Shown here: in pieces, positions 49,323 to 58,326 of the stretch
How positions within the stretch are numbered: position 1 is the first letter of the stretch
How the letters are laid out: each line of letters opens with the position of its first letter
Notes under the pieces: generated by a model
What the model was told of the DNA's origin: nothing
Seen by the model: the letters and a program-made list of their open reading frames with translations, nothing else
The model's database searches: none
Made by a program: the position numbers and the translations under genes
NCBI GenBank assembly: GCA_947565865.1
Contig: CANOHT010000006.1
Coordinates: 45,440-109,439 of the forward strand
DNA from: an uncultured Clostridia bacterium
Lineage (GTDB): Bacteria; Bacillota; Clostridia; Christensenellales; Aristaeellaceae
Length of the DNA: 64,000 nucleotides
Reading direction: 5' to 3'

Positions 49323-50018
49323 TTGCGTTTTCTTCTGCTCACCGTGCTGCTGACGCTCCTGGGGATGGCGCTGCGCCGCATGACGCTGCTCCGCCAGTGC
49401 GGCTGCTTCGCGCCTGCCCATCGGCTGTATCGGCGGATCGCCTGGGCCGTCGGCCTGACAGTCTACGCCGCCATGGCCGTGCAGGAAAGCATCCTGCTGC
49501 TGTGCGGGCTGCTGACCTGGCAAACAGGGCTTCCGCTGCATCTTTGCAGCATGATGGGTCTGCTGACCCTGCCCATGCTGGTGACGGAAAATCGCCTCTT
49601 ATGGCATGTATGCCTCTATGTGGGAATGCCCGGAGCGCTGATGGCCGTGCTGTTTCCGTCGGTGCTGGCTACCCCCTGGCCGGAGGCGACGGCCCTGGCC
49701 TTCCACACCATGCACTGCCTGGTTTTCCTCGCGCCGCTTTTACCCCTGGGACTGGGACGGCGGCCGGCTCCCCAGGGCGCACTCCATGCCGGGGGAATCC
49801 TTTTGCTGATGGGGCTGTGCGTCATGGGCGTGAACGCCGTACTGGGCAGCAACTACCTGTTTCTGGGCGGCCCGGTGCCAGGAACGCCCCTGGAAGCCAT
49901 GGCCCGCCATGGTCTGACCGTCTACCGCCTCATGCTGGCAGGGCTGTGTTTGCTCCTGCTGACGGCGGAAGGCGGACTTGCCGCGGCGTTGTTTAGGCGT
50001 GCCCGGACGCCGTGGTAA
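49323..50018 (+). CDS. YwaF/TIGR02206-like integral membrane protein
   Basis: A 231-residue protein with about seven membrane helices. GLPLHLCSMMGLLTLPML matches the conserved L-P-L-H-L-C-S block of the YwaF (TIGR02206) family; NAVLGSNYLFLGG is its second conserved loop (N-Y-x-F-L). I prefer TTG 49323, eight bases after GGGGAGG, because the reading from ATG 49269 lies in repeat-like sequence and has no ribosome site. The family function is unknown. It lies alone between the repeat array and guaA. Confidence 0.78.
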   Translation: MRFLLLTVLLTLLGMALRRMTLLRQCGCFAPAHRLYRRIAWAVGLTVYAAMAVQESILLLCGLLTWQTGLPLHLCSMMGLLTLPMLVTENRLLWHVCLYVGMPGALMAVLFPSVLATPWPEATALAFHTMHCLVFLAPLLPLGLGRRPAPQGALHAGGILLLMGLCVMGVNAVLGSNYLFLGGPVPGTPLEAMARHGLTVYRLMLAGLCLLLLTAEGGLAAALFRRARTPW

Positions 50019-50069
50019 CGCTGCAAAGACACTGCATGACAAAAAATTCCGCCTCCTTCGCAGTTTTTT

Positions 50070-50098
50070 CTTGCGCAGCGGGCCTTTTGGTACTAAAA
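50070..50098 (+). promoter_or_regulatory. Promoter of guaA
   Basis: TTGCGC at 50070-50075, a 17-base spacer and TAAAAT at 50093-50098, 55 bases before the guaA start. No purine riboswitch is apparent in the short leader. Confidence 0.75.
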
Positions 50099-50152
50099 TA
50101 GGAACGTTCCACAGGCCAAGCAGGCGTTTCGCGCCACGAAGGAGGCTCATCC

Positions 50153-51694
50153 ATGACCCAGCCACAAAAGATCGTGATCCTGGACTTCGGCGGACAATAT
50201 ACCCAACTGATCGCCCGGCGTGTGCGCGAGTGCCACGTTTATTCCGAGGTACTGCCTTACCACGCTTCCATGGCGGCTATCCGCGCCCAGGAGCCCGTAG
50301 GCATCATCCTCAGCGGCGGCCCCGCCAGAGTTTTGCAGGAAGACGCGCCCCGGTGCGATCCTGGTATATACGATCTGGGCATTCCGGTGCTGGGCATTTG
50401 CTACGGCATGCAGCTGACCGCTCATCTGTTAGGCGGCCAGGTGGAGCGCGCGGCGCAGCGCGAATATGGCCGCATCCAGGTAACCATGGCTGACAAAGCG
50501 TCGCTGCTCTCCGGCATGTCCGACGCTTCCGCCGCCTGGATGAGCCACACCTATCAGGTAAAGGTCTGTCCCGTGGGCTTCCACCCCATTGCGCACACGG
50601 AAAACTGCCCCGTTGCCGCCATGGCGGATGATGTCCGCGGGCTCTACGGGGTACAGTTCCATCCCGAGGTAACGCATTCGGCGGAAGGCCGGATGGTCAT
50701 TGGGAATTTCCTGAATCGCTGCGGCTGCAAGGGCGACTGGACCATGACCGCCTACGCTCAGACGGCCATCCGCGCGATCCGCCAAACCGTTGGCGACACG
50801 GGCACGGTGCTGCTGGCGCTGTCCGGCGGCGTGGATTCCTCGGTAGCGGCGGCGTTGATCTACAAGGCAATCGGCAATCGACTGACCTGCGTCTATGTGG
50901 ATCACGGCTTCATGCGCCAGGGCGAGAGCGAACAGGTGGTGGAGGTGTTCACCAAGCTGTTCCCGGTGCGCTTCATCCGTTCCGATGCGGCGGAGCTGTT
51001 CTACCGCGATCTGGCCGGGGTGGCTGACCCGGAAAGCAAGCGCAAGATCATCGGCTCGGACTTCATCAAGGTCTTCAAGGCGGAAGCCGAGCTCCTGGGC
51101 AAGCTGGATTATTTCGCCCAGGGCACCATTTATCCCGACGTCATCGAAAGCGGTCAGGCCACGGGCGCATCGGTTATCAAGAGCCATCATAATGTGGGCG
51201 GCCTGCCCAAGGAGCTTGGCTTCACCGAGCTGATCGAGCCCCTTCGGATGCTATTCAAGGACGAGGTACGCGCTTTGGGCGAAACCCTGGGCCTGCCCCA
51301 CGATCTGGTGTGGCGTCAGCCCTTCCCTGGCCCCGGGCTGGCCATCCGCGTCATGGGCGACCTGACACCGGAAAAGGTCGGCATCGTCCGGACATCCGAT
51401 GCGATTCTCCGTGAAGAAATCAAGCTGGCCGGTCTGACAGAGCGCGTCCACCAGTACTTTACCGTGCTGACAGGCGTTCGCTCCGTGGGCGTCATGGGAG
51501 ACGAGCGCACCTACGACTATACCGTGGCCCTGCGCGCCGTCACCACCGACGACTTCATGACCGCCGACTGGGCCCGCCTGCCCTACGATGTGGTGGAGAA
51601 GATTTCCTCACGCATCGTCAATGAGGTGCCACACGTTAACCGCGTGGTGCTGGATGTGACCTCCAAGCCCCCGGCGAGTATTGAGTGGGAATAA
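50153..51694 (+). CDS. guaA: GMP synthase (glutamine-hydrolysing)
   Basis: A 513-residue enzyme that converts XMP to GMP with ATP and glutamine. The N-terminal class I amidotransferase domain has the catalytic triad C83 (GICYGMQLTA), H170 and E172 (GVQFHPEVTHS). The ATP pyrophosphatase domain has LALSGGVDSSVAAAL, with the P-loop at about 224-230. The C-terminal dimer domain ends in the diagnostic VNRVVLDVTSKPPASIEWE. The ATG at 50153 follows GAAGGAGG. It is monocistronic with its own promoter and a terminator about 100 bases after the stop. Confidence 0.98.
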   Translation: MTQPQKIVILDFGGQYTQLIARRVRECHVYSEVLPYHASMAAIRAQEPVGIILSGGPARVLQEDAPRCDPGIYDLGIPVLGICYGMQLTAHLLGGQVERAAQREYGRIQVTMADKASLLSGMSDASAAWMSHTYQVKVCPVGFHPIAHTENCPVAAMADDVRGLYGVQFHPEVTHSAEGRMVIGNFLNRCGCKGDWTMTAYAQTAIRAIRQTVGDTGTVLLALSGGVDSSVAAALIYKAIGNRLTCVYVDHGFMRQGESEQVVEVFTKLFPVRFIRSDAAELFYRDLAGVADPESKRKIIGSDFIKVFKAEAELLGKLDYFAQGTIYPDVIESGQATGASVIKSHHNVGGLPKELGFTELIEPLRMLFKDEVRALGETLGLPHDLVWRQPFPGPGLAIRVMGDLTPEKVGIVRTSDAILREEIKLAGLTERVHQYFTVLTGVRSVGVMGDERTYDYTVALRAVTTDDFMTADWARLPYDVVEKISSRIVNEVPHVNRVVLDVTSKPPASIEWE

Positions 51695-51798
51695 CCAACC
51701 CAGCCCATGTCTGTCTCAAGCCCAGGGTGTATGCGGATCAGGGGACACCATCCTCGCCGCCCAAAAGGCTTTGCACCGTACTGAATAGAAGACCAACA

Positions 51799-51832
51799 GG
51801 GTTTCAGCCATAACGGCTGAAGCCCTTTTTTT
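51799..51832 (+). terminator. Terminator of guaA
   Basis: GGGTTTCAGCC at 51799-51809 pairs with GGCTGAAGCCC at 51815-51825, followed by seven Ts. Confidence 0.92.
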
Positions 51833-52228
51833 GCGCGCTTCTTTTCGGGTTTTGCTATTTTTCGATAGAGGGAAATTGGGCAGGCGGTGGGGCAGGCGGA
51901 ACAGAAAGACGCTCCTGCTTGCTCGGACGAGCGTGAACGCGCAAAAAGGATACAATCCCTTATCGGCCTGACAAATGCGCGAAAGAAAGGGCTTGCCTTT
52001 TGGCGCGCCTGAATAAGCGGTTAAGCCGCTTGATGCGCGGCGGAAAGGGAGGCGGCGCAACTGCATTTCAGGGCATACAAAAATTTTCGAGGTTCCGACT
52101 TGCCACTCGTTCTATCCCAGCAGGAAAAGTGAAAGAACTAAATCCGAAGGAGGCTGCACCCCTTCAGAGCGCCTTAAGCATTGAATACCATTCTTGATAT
52201 CCCTTCTCTCCCATCATATCGAGGCCTG
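51833..52228. other. Gene-free region between guaA and the feo operon end
   Basis: Nearly 400 bases with no supported gene. A - strand open frame crossing 51716-52066 is arginine-rich, has no ribosome site and runs through the guaA terminator. Short inverted repeats such as GCGGTTAAGCCGC near 52017-52029 occur. Nothing else is recognisable. Confidence 0.5.
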
Positions 52229-52257
52229 CAAAAAAATCAAGGCTTGAAGGCCTTGAC
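52229..52257 (-). terminator. Terminator of the feo operon
   Basis: On the - strand TCAAGGCCTTCAAGCCTTGA is a compact hairpin followed by at least six Ts. It lies about 110 bases after the Cys-rich peptide gene. Confidence 0.88.
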
Positions 52258-52367
52258 TTTCATTGTGATATGAGGAAAGGAAAAGAGGCGCGTATCAGGG
52301 CGGGAAGCGACCGGCAGCGGAGCCGCAAGCAAGGGATGTCCCGCCGAGGCATGTAACGCGGCCCGTG

Positions 52368-52499
52368 TTAATGACAGCCCTTGCATTTGGAGCAATCTCC
52401 TCCGCAGCTGCCCTTGCCGGCCTTTCGATCCGCGATAATCTTCCATAGCGCCGCGCTCACCAGCAGGACGACCGCCAGCCCAACAATCAGGGTAGACAT
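52368..52499 (-). CDS. FeoB-associated Cys-rich membrane peptide
   Basis: A 43-residue protein: one membrane helix (MSTLIVGLAVVLLVSAALW), then a lysine-rich linker and a cysteine cluster, SCGGDCSKCKGCH, with four cysteines and a final histidine. This is the form of the small proteins encoded after feoB in many anaerobes (FeoB-associated Cys-rich membrane proteins). It begins at ATG 52499, three bases after the FeoB stop, behind AAGGAGC. It probably sits in the membrane with its metal-binding tail in the cytoplasm near FeoB and helps iron transfer (inference). Confidence 0.9.
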   Translation of the reverse strand: MSTLIVGLAVVLLVSAALWKIIADRKAGKGSCGGDCSKCKGCH

Positions 52500-52502
52500 C
52501 AA

Positions 52503-54773
52503 TCAAGCTCCTTTCGCGCGCTGAATGCGCCGGGTCAGGTGATGTTCGTCGTAGGGATTGGGACGGACAAGCAGGTAAATCAGCCCCGCCAGCAGCAGTA
52601 GCGCCGCCGCCGTCCACAGGTTGAATATGCCGCTGACCATCAGTCCCAGCTGGAAAACGATCAGAGCCATGGCGTAAGCCAGGGCGCACTGATACCCGAT
52701 GGCAAGCAGCGTCCACTTGCCGCTGTTCATCTCCCGCTTGATGGCGCCGATGGCCGCGAAGCAGGGCGCGCAAAGCAGGTTGAAGATCATAAAGGCGTAG
52801 GCCGCCAGGGCGCCGTGACCTCCGCTGGTTTCGTCAAAGCCGGCCGCGATGGGCTGAAGGCCTGCCGACAAATCATCGTCAGAGCCCTCCTCCAGCAGCG
52901 TGGCGGTGTCCATATCCGCCGTATCCGTATTATAGACGATACCGAAGACGTTGACAACCTCTTCTTTCGCCACCAGGCCCAGCACCGTGGCCACGGTGGG
53001 CCTCCAATCGCCAAAGCCCAGGGGCGAGAATACAGGCGCAACCACGGAACCGGCGCGGCCCAGGATGGAATGATCCGTATCTTCCACCTCGCCAAAGACC
53101 ACAGGCGCGGACTCGGCGGCGACCGCCATGCCGTCGATGAGCTGTTCAGACTGCTGCGCTTCCCAGCCGTAGGTCTGCGTAAACCAGATCACCACGGCGG
53201 AAACCAGGATCACCGTACCAGCGCGCTTGATAAAGCTCCAACCGCGCTCCCACAGGCTGCGCAGCACATTGCCGGGGGCGGGCAGGTGGTAGGCAGGCAG
53301 CTCCATGACAAAGGGGGCGGACTCCCCGGCGAAGAGGCGGGTTTTTTTCAACAGTATACCGGAGAAAACCACAGCCGCCACGCCGATGAAGTAGGCCGAG
53401 GCCGCCACCCAACCGGCGTTGCCAAAGAGTGCGCCCGCGATCAGGGCAATGATGGGCATTTTGGCGCTGCACGGGATGAAGGTGGTGGTCATGATGGTCA
53501 TTTTGCGGTCGCGGTCGCTTTCAATGGTGCGGGAAGCCAGGATGCCGGGGACGCCGCAGCCTGTGCCGATCATCATGGGGATGAAGCTCCTGCCGGACAG
53601 GCCAAAGCGGCGGAAAACACGATCCATGATGAAGGCGATACGGGCCATATAGCCGCAGTCCTCCAGGATGGCCAGGAGCAGGAACAGCACCAGCATCTGC
53701 GGCACGAAGCCCAGCACGGCGCCGCAGCCTGCGATGATGCCGTCGCAAACCAGCCCTATGAGCCAGGAGGCAGCACCGATGTCCGTCAGCCAGGCGCGGA
53801 CAGGCTTCTGAAACCATTCCGCCACAAACACGTCGTTGGTGAAGTCGGTCAGCAGGGTGCCGATGGTACTCACCGCAATGTAGTACACCAGGAACATCAC
53901 CGCCGCGAAAATCGGCAGGCCCAGGATACGGTGCGTCACGATGTGGTCGATCTTGTCCGATACGGTCAGGCTGCCCCGCGGCCTGCCTTGATGTACGCAA
54001 TCCTTCATCACCTGTTGGATGAAGGCGTATCGCTGGTTGGTGATGATGGATTCCGCGTCATCATCCAGGCGGTTTTCGACGTCCGCCACAATGGCCGCGA
54101 CGGCCTCCGTCACGTTGGCGGGCAGGGTCAGCTTCGCGCGCGACTTCTCGTCGCCCTCAAAGAGCTTCACGGCGTACCAGCGGAGAAAGCGGGCTTCCAC
54201 ATGTCCGGCTATCAGCCCCTCAATGCGGGTGATGGCTTCCGCCACCTCCCCGGTGAAGACCTGGAGCACCGGCGCGTCGCCGCCTTCCCGGGCAAGCTTC
54301 GCGGCGGCTTTGGCCGCGTCCAGCGAGCCCTCGCCCTTCAGGGCGGAGGTCTCCACCACTGGGCAGCGCAGCGCAGCGCTCAGCTTCTGCAAATGGACGC
54401 GATCGCCGTTTTTCCGCACGATGTCGATCATGTTTAGCGCGATCACCATGGGAATGCCCAGCTCCGCCAGCTGCGTGGTGAGGTAAAGGTTGCGCTCGAT
54501 GTTGGCGGCGTCCACCAGGTTCAGGATGGCGTCGGGCCGCTGTCCCACCAGGTAGTCCCGAGCCACCACCTCTTCCAGGGTATAGGGCGACAGGCTGTAA
54601 ATGCCTGGAAGATCCTGGACGATCACGTTTTCCGCGTCCCGGAGCGCGCCTTCCTTTTTCTCCACCGTCACGCCGGGCCAGTTGCCCACATGCTGCCGGG
54701 AGCCGGTCAGATCGTTGAACATGGTGGTTTTGCCGCAGTTGGGATTGCCCGCCAAGGCCAGCTTGATGTCCAT
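52503..54773 (-). CDS. feoB: Ferrous iron transport protein B
   Basis: A 756-residue membrane GTPase that imports Fe(II). The N-terminal G domain has G1 GNPNCGKT at 9-16, a G2 region at 29-37 (VGNWPGVTV), G3 DLPG at 54-57 and G4 NMID at 114-117. Then come the helical regulatory domain and the membrane part with two Gate repeats (GTGCGVPGILASRTI in the first half, with the conserved cysteine). The C-terminal helices end in a lysine/arginine-rich tail. A G-x-x-C-type segment LLCAPCFAAIGAI is present near the end. The length is normal. It is third in the operon after two feoA genes; a TTAG-N6-CTAA palindrome lies just before its start. Confidence 0.97.
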   Translation of the reverse strand: MDIKLALAGNPNCGKTTMFNDLTGSRQHVGNWPGVTVEKKEGALRDAENVIVQDLPGIYSLSPYTLEEVVARDYLVGQRPDAILNLVDAANIERNLYLTTQLAELGIPMVIALNMIDIVRKNGDRVHLQKLSAALRCPVVETSALKGEGSLDAAKAAAKLAREGGDAPVLQVFTGEVAEAITRIEGLIAGHVEARFLRWYAVKLFEGDEKSRAKLTLPANVTEAVAAIVADVENRLDDDAESIITNQRYAFIQQVMKDCVHQGRPRGSLTVSDKIDHIVTHRILGLPIFAAVMFLVYYIAVSTIGTLLTDFTNDVFVAEWFQKPVRAWLTDIGAASWLIGLVCDGIIAGCGAVLGFVPQMLVLFLLLAILEDCGYMARIAFIMDRVFRRFGLSGRSFIPMMIGTGCGVPGILASRTIESDRDRKMTIMTTTFIPCSAKMPIIALIAGALFGNAGWVAASAYFIGVAAVVFSGILLKKTRLFAGESAPFVMELPAYHLPAPGNVLRSLWERGWSFIKRAGTVILVSAVVIWFTQTYGWEAQQSEQLIDGMAVAAESAPVVFGEVEDTDHSILGRAGSVVAPVFSPLGFGDWRPTVATVLGLVAKEEVVNVFGIVYNTDTADMDTATLLEEGSDDDLSAGLQPIAAGFDETSGGHGALAAYAFMIFNLLCAPCFAAIGAIKREMNSGKWTLLAIGYQCALAYAMALIVFQLGLMVSGIFNLWTAAALLLLAGLIYLLVRPNPYDEHHLTRRIQRAKGA

Positions 54774-54795
54774 GGGTCATCCTCTCCTTTTTAAG

Positions 54796-54809
54796 TTAGA
54801 AATAACTAA
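54796..54809 (-). promoter_or_regulatory. Internal metal-regulator-like palindrome before feoB
   Basis: TTAGAAATAACTAA fits TTAG-N6-CTAA, the same form as two sites at the head of the operon. It lies between feoA and feoB, 23 bases before the feoB start, so it may allow separate control of feoB. Confidence 0.6.
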
Positions 54810-54855
54810 CCAAATGCCGATCAAAAAGCGCCCTTCCAAATCGGGGGAACGGCGC

Positions 54856-55077
54856 TCAGCACACCTCGATCAAGTCCGCGTCGCTCTTGCGCAGCGACAG
54901 CTCATAGCCCCGAACCGTCAATTCAAGGGGATCGCCCAGGGGCGCGACCTTCCGTACAATGACGGATGTGCCCTTGGTCAGCCCCATGTCCATGATGCGC
55001 CGCTTGATAGCGCCCTCTCCGTGGAGCCTGACGATGGTCGCTGTTCCGCCAATGGGAACCTGCTTGAGCGTTTTCAT
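54856..55077 (-). CDS. feoA: Ferrous iron transport protein A
   Basis: A 73-residue SH3-like FeoA protein. The features are KQVPIGGTATIVRL, then RRIMDMGLTKGTSVIV (the conserved M-G-x-x-x-G-x-x-V turn) and VRGYELSLRKSDADLIEV at the end. It is cytoplasmic and binds FeoB to regulate transport. It is the second of two tandem feoA genes, 19 bp after the first and 82 bp before feoB. Confidence 0.95.
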   Translation of the reverse strand: MKTLKQVPIGGTATIVRLHGEGAIKRRIMDMGLTKGTSVIVRKVAPLGDPLELTVRGYELSLRKSDADLIEVC

Positions 55078-55096
55078 ACTGTTTGCCTCCCTTTTT

Positions 55097-55306
55097 TCAT
55101 AGAAGAATCCGCATGGCCAAGGCCCGATCCAGCGCGACGCGGCTGCCCTTGACGCACAGAATCATGCTGCCGCCCCATTCGCTGATGACCCATACCCGTT
55201 CTCCCTGGACAAAGCCCAGCTCCACCAGATGCTGCCGCACGCTGTCCCGCCCCTTGACGCACTGAATCATACCTTCCTCGCCGACCTTTGCCATCCCCAG
55301 CGGCAT
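55097..55306 (-). CDS. feoA: FeoA-domain protein, first gene of the feo operon
   Basis: A 69-residue FeoA-like protein that differs from the second copy: it begins MPLGMAKVGEEGMIQCVKG, has RQHLVELGFVQGERVWVI as the conserved turn, and ends SRVALDRALAMRILL. The ATG at 55306 follows GGGGGAGG. Two diverged FeoA proteins before FeoB are common in Clostridia; they probably form unlike partners. It is directly downstream of two operator-like palindromes. Confidence 0.92.
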   Translation of the reverse strand: MPLGMAKVGEEGMIQCVKGRDSVRQHLVELGFVQGERVWVISEWGGSMILCVKGSRVALDRALAMRILL

Positions 55307-55324
55307 GCTTCCTCCCCCTTTCGA

Positions 55325-55360
55325 TTAGCTATGGCTAATTCGCAGGTTAGTCATGACTAA
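55325..55360 (-). promoter_or_regulatory. Two operator-like palindromes of the feo operon
   Basis: TTAGCTATGGCTAA at 55325-55338 and TTAGTCATGACTAA at 55347-55360 (+ strand readings) both fit TTAG-N6-CTAA, one turn or two apart (22 bases). They lie in the early transcribed region, just after the promoter at 55379-55407, where a bound repressor would block transcription. The form fits DtxR/MntR-family metalloregulators more than Fur, but the regulator is not in the window. Confidence 0.75.
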
Positions 55361-55378
55361 TTTAATGACCTGGTACGA

Positions 55379-55407
55379 AGTTTAGCACATCTAACTCCCT
55401 CTGTCAA
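55379..55407 (-). promoter_or_regulatory. Promoter of the feo operon
   Basis: On the - strand a consensus TTGACA (complement of 55402-55407), a 17-base spacer and TAAACT (complement of 55379-55384). The operator-like palindromes begin about 19 bases downstream of the -10 box. Confidence 0.88.
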
Positions 55408-55524
55408 GCCCTGGATGGAAATTTTCTGCTGCCCCATATGCTTCGGATGGCGCGCCGACGGATGAGCGAAGGCTTCATGATAACGCCGCAGCCCCTTCTT
55501 TCTATCGCTTTTTCAAGGAAGGTC

Positions 55525-55554
55525 TTGACTTTCCGTCGGTTGAAATGCTATACT
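55525..55554 (+). promoter_or_regulatory. Promoter of leuS
   Basis: TTGACT at 55525-55530, an 18-base spacer and TATACT at 55549-55554, just before the T-box leader. Confidence 0.85.
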
Positions 55555-55561
55555 ATCAAAT

Positions 55562-55806
55562 GATTTCGCAGTGAAAGGGAACGTTCCTGTTCCCGGTCAG
55601 CCAAGAGAGCCGCGGAGGGTGGAAACGCGGCGTGACCGGCGGGAGCCGCTCGCCCCGGAGCGAACCGGCGAGAGCTGGCGGACGCGCCCGTTATTGCGCA
55701 TGATGAGGGGCCGGGGGAATCCCTCCGGCAAGCAAAGTGGTACCGCGAAACAAGCCGTTTCGTCTTTGCAGCATAACGCAAGGATGGGGCGGCTTTTACT
55801 TTTCCC
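55562..55806 (+). promoter_or_regulatory. T-box leader of leuS
   Basis: The leader contains AAAGTGGTACCGCG at 55734-55747, a consensus T-box. It is followed by a terminator made of AAGCCG near 55752 and CGGCTT at 55789-55794 with a T-rich tail. The upstream 150 bases are GC-rich and can form stem I and further stems. I could not assign the leucine specifier codon with confidence. A long open frame read through this leader into leuS is not a real N-terminal extension. Confidence 0.88.
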
Positions 55807-55825
55807 ATCCGCAAGGAGGAAAACC

Positions 55826-58243
55826 ATGGAAATCAAGGCTTACGAACCCAAAATCATTGAAGCCAAGTGGCAGAAAATCTGGGAGGACAGCCATGCCTTC
55901 GAGGCGAAGGCGGAGTACGACAAGCCCAAGTTTTACGGGCTGATCGAGTTCCCCTATCCGTCGGGCCAGGGCCTGCATGTGGGCCATCCCCGCTCCAACA
56001 CGGCCATGGACATCATCGCCCGCAAGCGCCGCATGGAGGGGTACAACGTGCTGTTCCCCATCGGCTGGGACGCCTTCGGCCTGCCCACGGAGAACTACGC
56101 CATCAAGAACAAGGTGCATCCGGCCGCCGTTACCCAGAAGAACATCGACCATTTCCGGGAGCAGCTGAAAAAGATCGGCTTCTCCTTTGACTACACCCGG
56201 GAGGTGGATACCACCGACCCCAACTACTTCCGCTGGACCCAGTGGATCTTCCTTCAGCTGCTCAAGCATGGCCTGGCCTACAAGGCGGAGATGCCCATCA
56301 ACTGGTGTACCTCCTGCAAGTGCGGCCTGGCCAATGAGGAAGTTGTGGGCGGCGTGTGCGAGCGCTGCGGCAGCCAGGTCATCCGCAAGGTCAAGACCCA
56401 GTGGATGCTGAAAATCACCGACTATGCCCAGAAGCTGCTGGACGGCCTGGATGGTGTGGACTTCATCGAGAAGGTCAAGACCCAGCAGCGCAACTGGATC
56501 GGCCGCAGCGAGGGCGCAGAAGTCGATTTTGCCCTCACCGCGGGGGATGAGAAAATCCGCATCTATACCACCCGTCCCGATACGCTCTTCGGCGCGACGT
56601 ATATGGTGCTTTCCCCCGAGCATCCCATGATCGACCGGCTGCGGGATCACATCGCCAACTTTGACGCCTGCATGACCTATCGGGCGGAAGCCGCCAAGAA
56701 GAGCGACTTCGAGCGCGCTGAGCTGGCGAAGGAAAAGACCGGCGTGATGCTGGAGGGCCTGCGGGCCGTGAACCCCGTCAACGGCCGGGAGATTCCCATC
56801 TGGCTGTCCGACTATGTGCTGATGTCCTACGGCACGGGCGCCATCATGGCTGTGCCTGCCCATGATACCCGGGACTGGGAGTTCGCGCGGAAGTTCGGCA
56901 TGCCCCTGATTGAGGTGGTGGCCGGCGGCGACATCGACAAGGAGGCTTACACCAACATCCAGGACGGCGTGATGGTCAACTCCGGCTTCCTGGACGGCAT
57001 GACGGTAGCCCAAGCCAAGAAGGCCATCATCGACTACCTGGTCAAGGAAGGCCTGGGCGAGCGCAAGGTCAATTATAAACTGCGCGACTGGGTGTTCAGC
57101 CGTCAGCGCTACTGGGGCGAGCCCATCCCGGTCATCCACTGCGGCAAGTGCGGCATTGTCCCCGTGCCCGAGGAGCAGCTGCCCGTGCTGCTGCCCAACG
57201 TTGAAAATTATGAACCTACCGATTCCGGCGAGTCCCCCCTGTCCGTCATGACGGAGTGGGTCAATACCGTTTGCCCCTGCTGCGGCGGCCCCGCCAGGCG
57301 CGAGACCGACACCATGCCCCAGTGGGCCGGCTCCAGCTGGTACTTCATGCGCTACTGCGATCCCCACTTTGACGGCGGCATCGGCAGCAAGGAAGCCCTT
57401 GATTACTGGCTGCCCGTGGACTGGTACAACGGCGGCATGGAGCATACCACCCTGCACCTTCTGTACAGCCGCTTCTGGCATCTGTTCCTCCACGACATCG
57501 GTGTGATTTCCGCGCCGGAACCCTATCAGAAGCGCACCAGCCACGGTATGATTCTGGGCGAGAACGGCGAGAAGATGTCCAAGTCCCGGGGCAACGTCAT
57601 CAACCCCGACGATATCATCGACGAGATCGGCGCGGACGCCTTCCGCCTGTACGAAATGTTCATGGGCGCCTTTGACCAGGCCATCCCGTGGTCAACCAAC
57701 GGCGCCAAGGGCTGCCGCCGCTTCCTGGACCGGGTGTGGCGCCTGCAGGAAATGCTCCTCCCCGGCGAGGGCTACTCCGACAAGAACAACGCCCTGATGC
57801 ATGAGACCATCAAGAAGGTTTCCCAGGACTATGAGGCCATGAAGTACAACACCGCCATCGCGGCGATGATGTCCCTGGTCAACGAGTTCTACGCCTGCGG
57901 CGGCGCCACCCGTGAGGAGCTGAAGACCCTGCTGAAGCTGCTCAACCCCGTGGCTCCCCACATCACCGAGGAAATGTGGGAGACCCAGGGCTTCGGCGAG
58001 CCGATTTACCGTCAGCCCTGGCCCCAATGGGACGAGGCCGCCATGGTTAAGAGCGAAATCGAGATCGCCGTGCAGGTGTGCGGCAAGGTTCGCGGCCGCA
58101 TCCTGGTGCCCGCCGACATGACCCGCGAGCAGGCCGAAAAGGAGCTGCCCGGTCATCCCGATTTGCGGAAGTACCTGGACGGCAAGACCCTGACGAAGCT
58201 CATCTTCGTCCCCGGGCGGCTGGTGAACCTCATCGTCCGCTGA
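55826..58243 (+). CDS. leuS: Leucine-tRNA ligase
   Basis: An 805-residue class I synthetase. The HIGH motif is HVGH at 51-54 (YPSGQGLHVGHPRSN) and KMSKS lies at 583-587 (GEKMSKSRGNVINPD). The CP1 editing domain is between, with YTTRPDTLFGATYMVL and GTGAIMAVPAHDTRDWEFA, the threonine-rich and aspartate editing sites. Zinc-binding cysteine pairs are seen in CTSCKCGLANEEV and in HCGKCGIVPV. The C-terminal domain ends in IFVPGRLVNLIVR. ATG 55826 follows AAGGAGG. Controlled by the T-box upstream. Confidence 0.98.
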   Translation: MEIKAYEPKIIEAKWQKIWEDSHAFEAKAEYDKPKFYGLIEFPYPSGQGLHVGHPRSNTAMDIIARKRRMEGYNVLFPIGWDAFGLPTENYAIKNKVHPAAVTQKNIDHFREQLKKIGFSFDYTREVDTTDPNYFRWTQWIFLQLLKHGLAYKAEMPINWCTSCKCGLANEEVVGGVCERCGSQVIRKVKTQWMLKITDYAQKLLDGLDGVDFIEKVKTQQRNWIGRSEGAEVDFALTAGDEKIRIYTTRPDTLFGATYMVLSPEHPMIDRLRDHIANFDACMTYRAEAAKKSDFERAELAKEKTGVMLEGLRAVNPVNGREIPIWLSDYVLMSYGTGAIMAVPAHDTRDWEFARKFGMPLIEVVAGGDIDKEAYTNIQDGVMVNSGFLDGMTVAQAKKAIIDYLVKEGLGERKVNYKLRDWVFSRQRYWGEPIPVIHCGKCGIVPVPEEQLPVLLPNVENYEPTDSGESPLSVMTEWVNTVCPCCGGPARRETDTMPQWAGSSWYFMRYCDPHFDGGIGSKEALDYWLPVDWYNGGMEHTTLHLLYSRFWHLFLHDIGVISAPEPYQKRTSHGMILGENGEKMSKSRGNVINPDDIIDEIGADAFRLYEMFMGAFDQAIPWSTNGAKGCRRFLDRVWRLQEMLLPGEGYSDKNNALMHETIKKVSQDYEAMKYNTAIAAMMSLVNEFYACGGATREELKTLLKLLNPVAPHITEEMWETQGFGEPIYRQPWPQWDEAAMVKSEIEIAVQVCGKVRGRILVPADMTREQAEKELPGHPDLRKYLDGKTLTKLIFVPGRLVNLIVR

Positions 58244-58326
58244 CTTCACACGCGCCAGGGATGAAAGCCGGGGCGGCGGCCGTTATATGATTGATCGACA
58301 ATCCAATTGAAGGAGATCACATAAGC

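Noticed and set aside
51716..52066. 116-codon open frame on the - strand
   Set aside because: It crosses the guaA terminator, is Arg/Ser-rich and has no ribosome site.
55571..55825. 85-codon N-terminal extension of LeuS
   Set aside because: The stretch is the T-box leader and its terminator; the true start at 55826 has AAGGAGG and matches the usual LeuS start.
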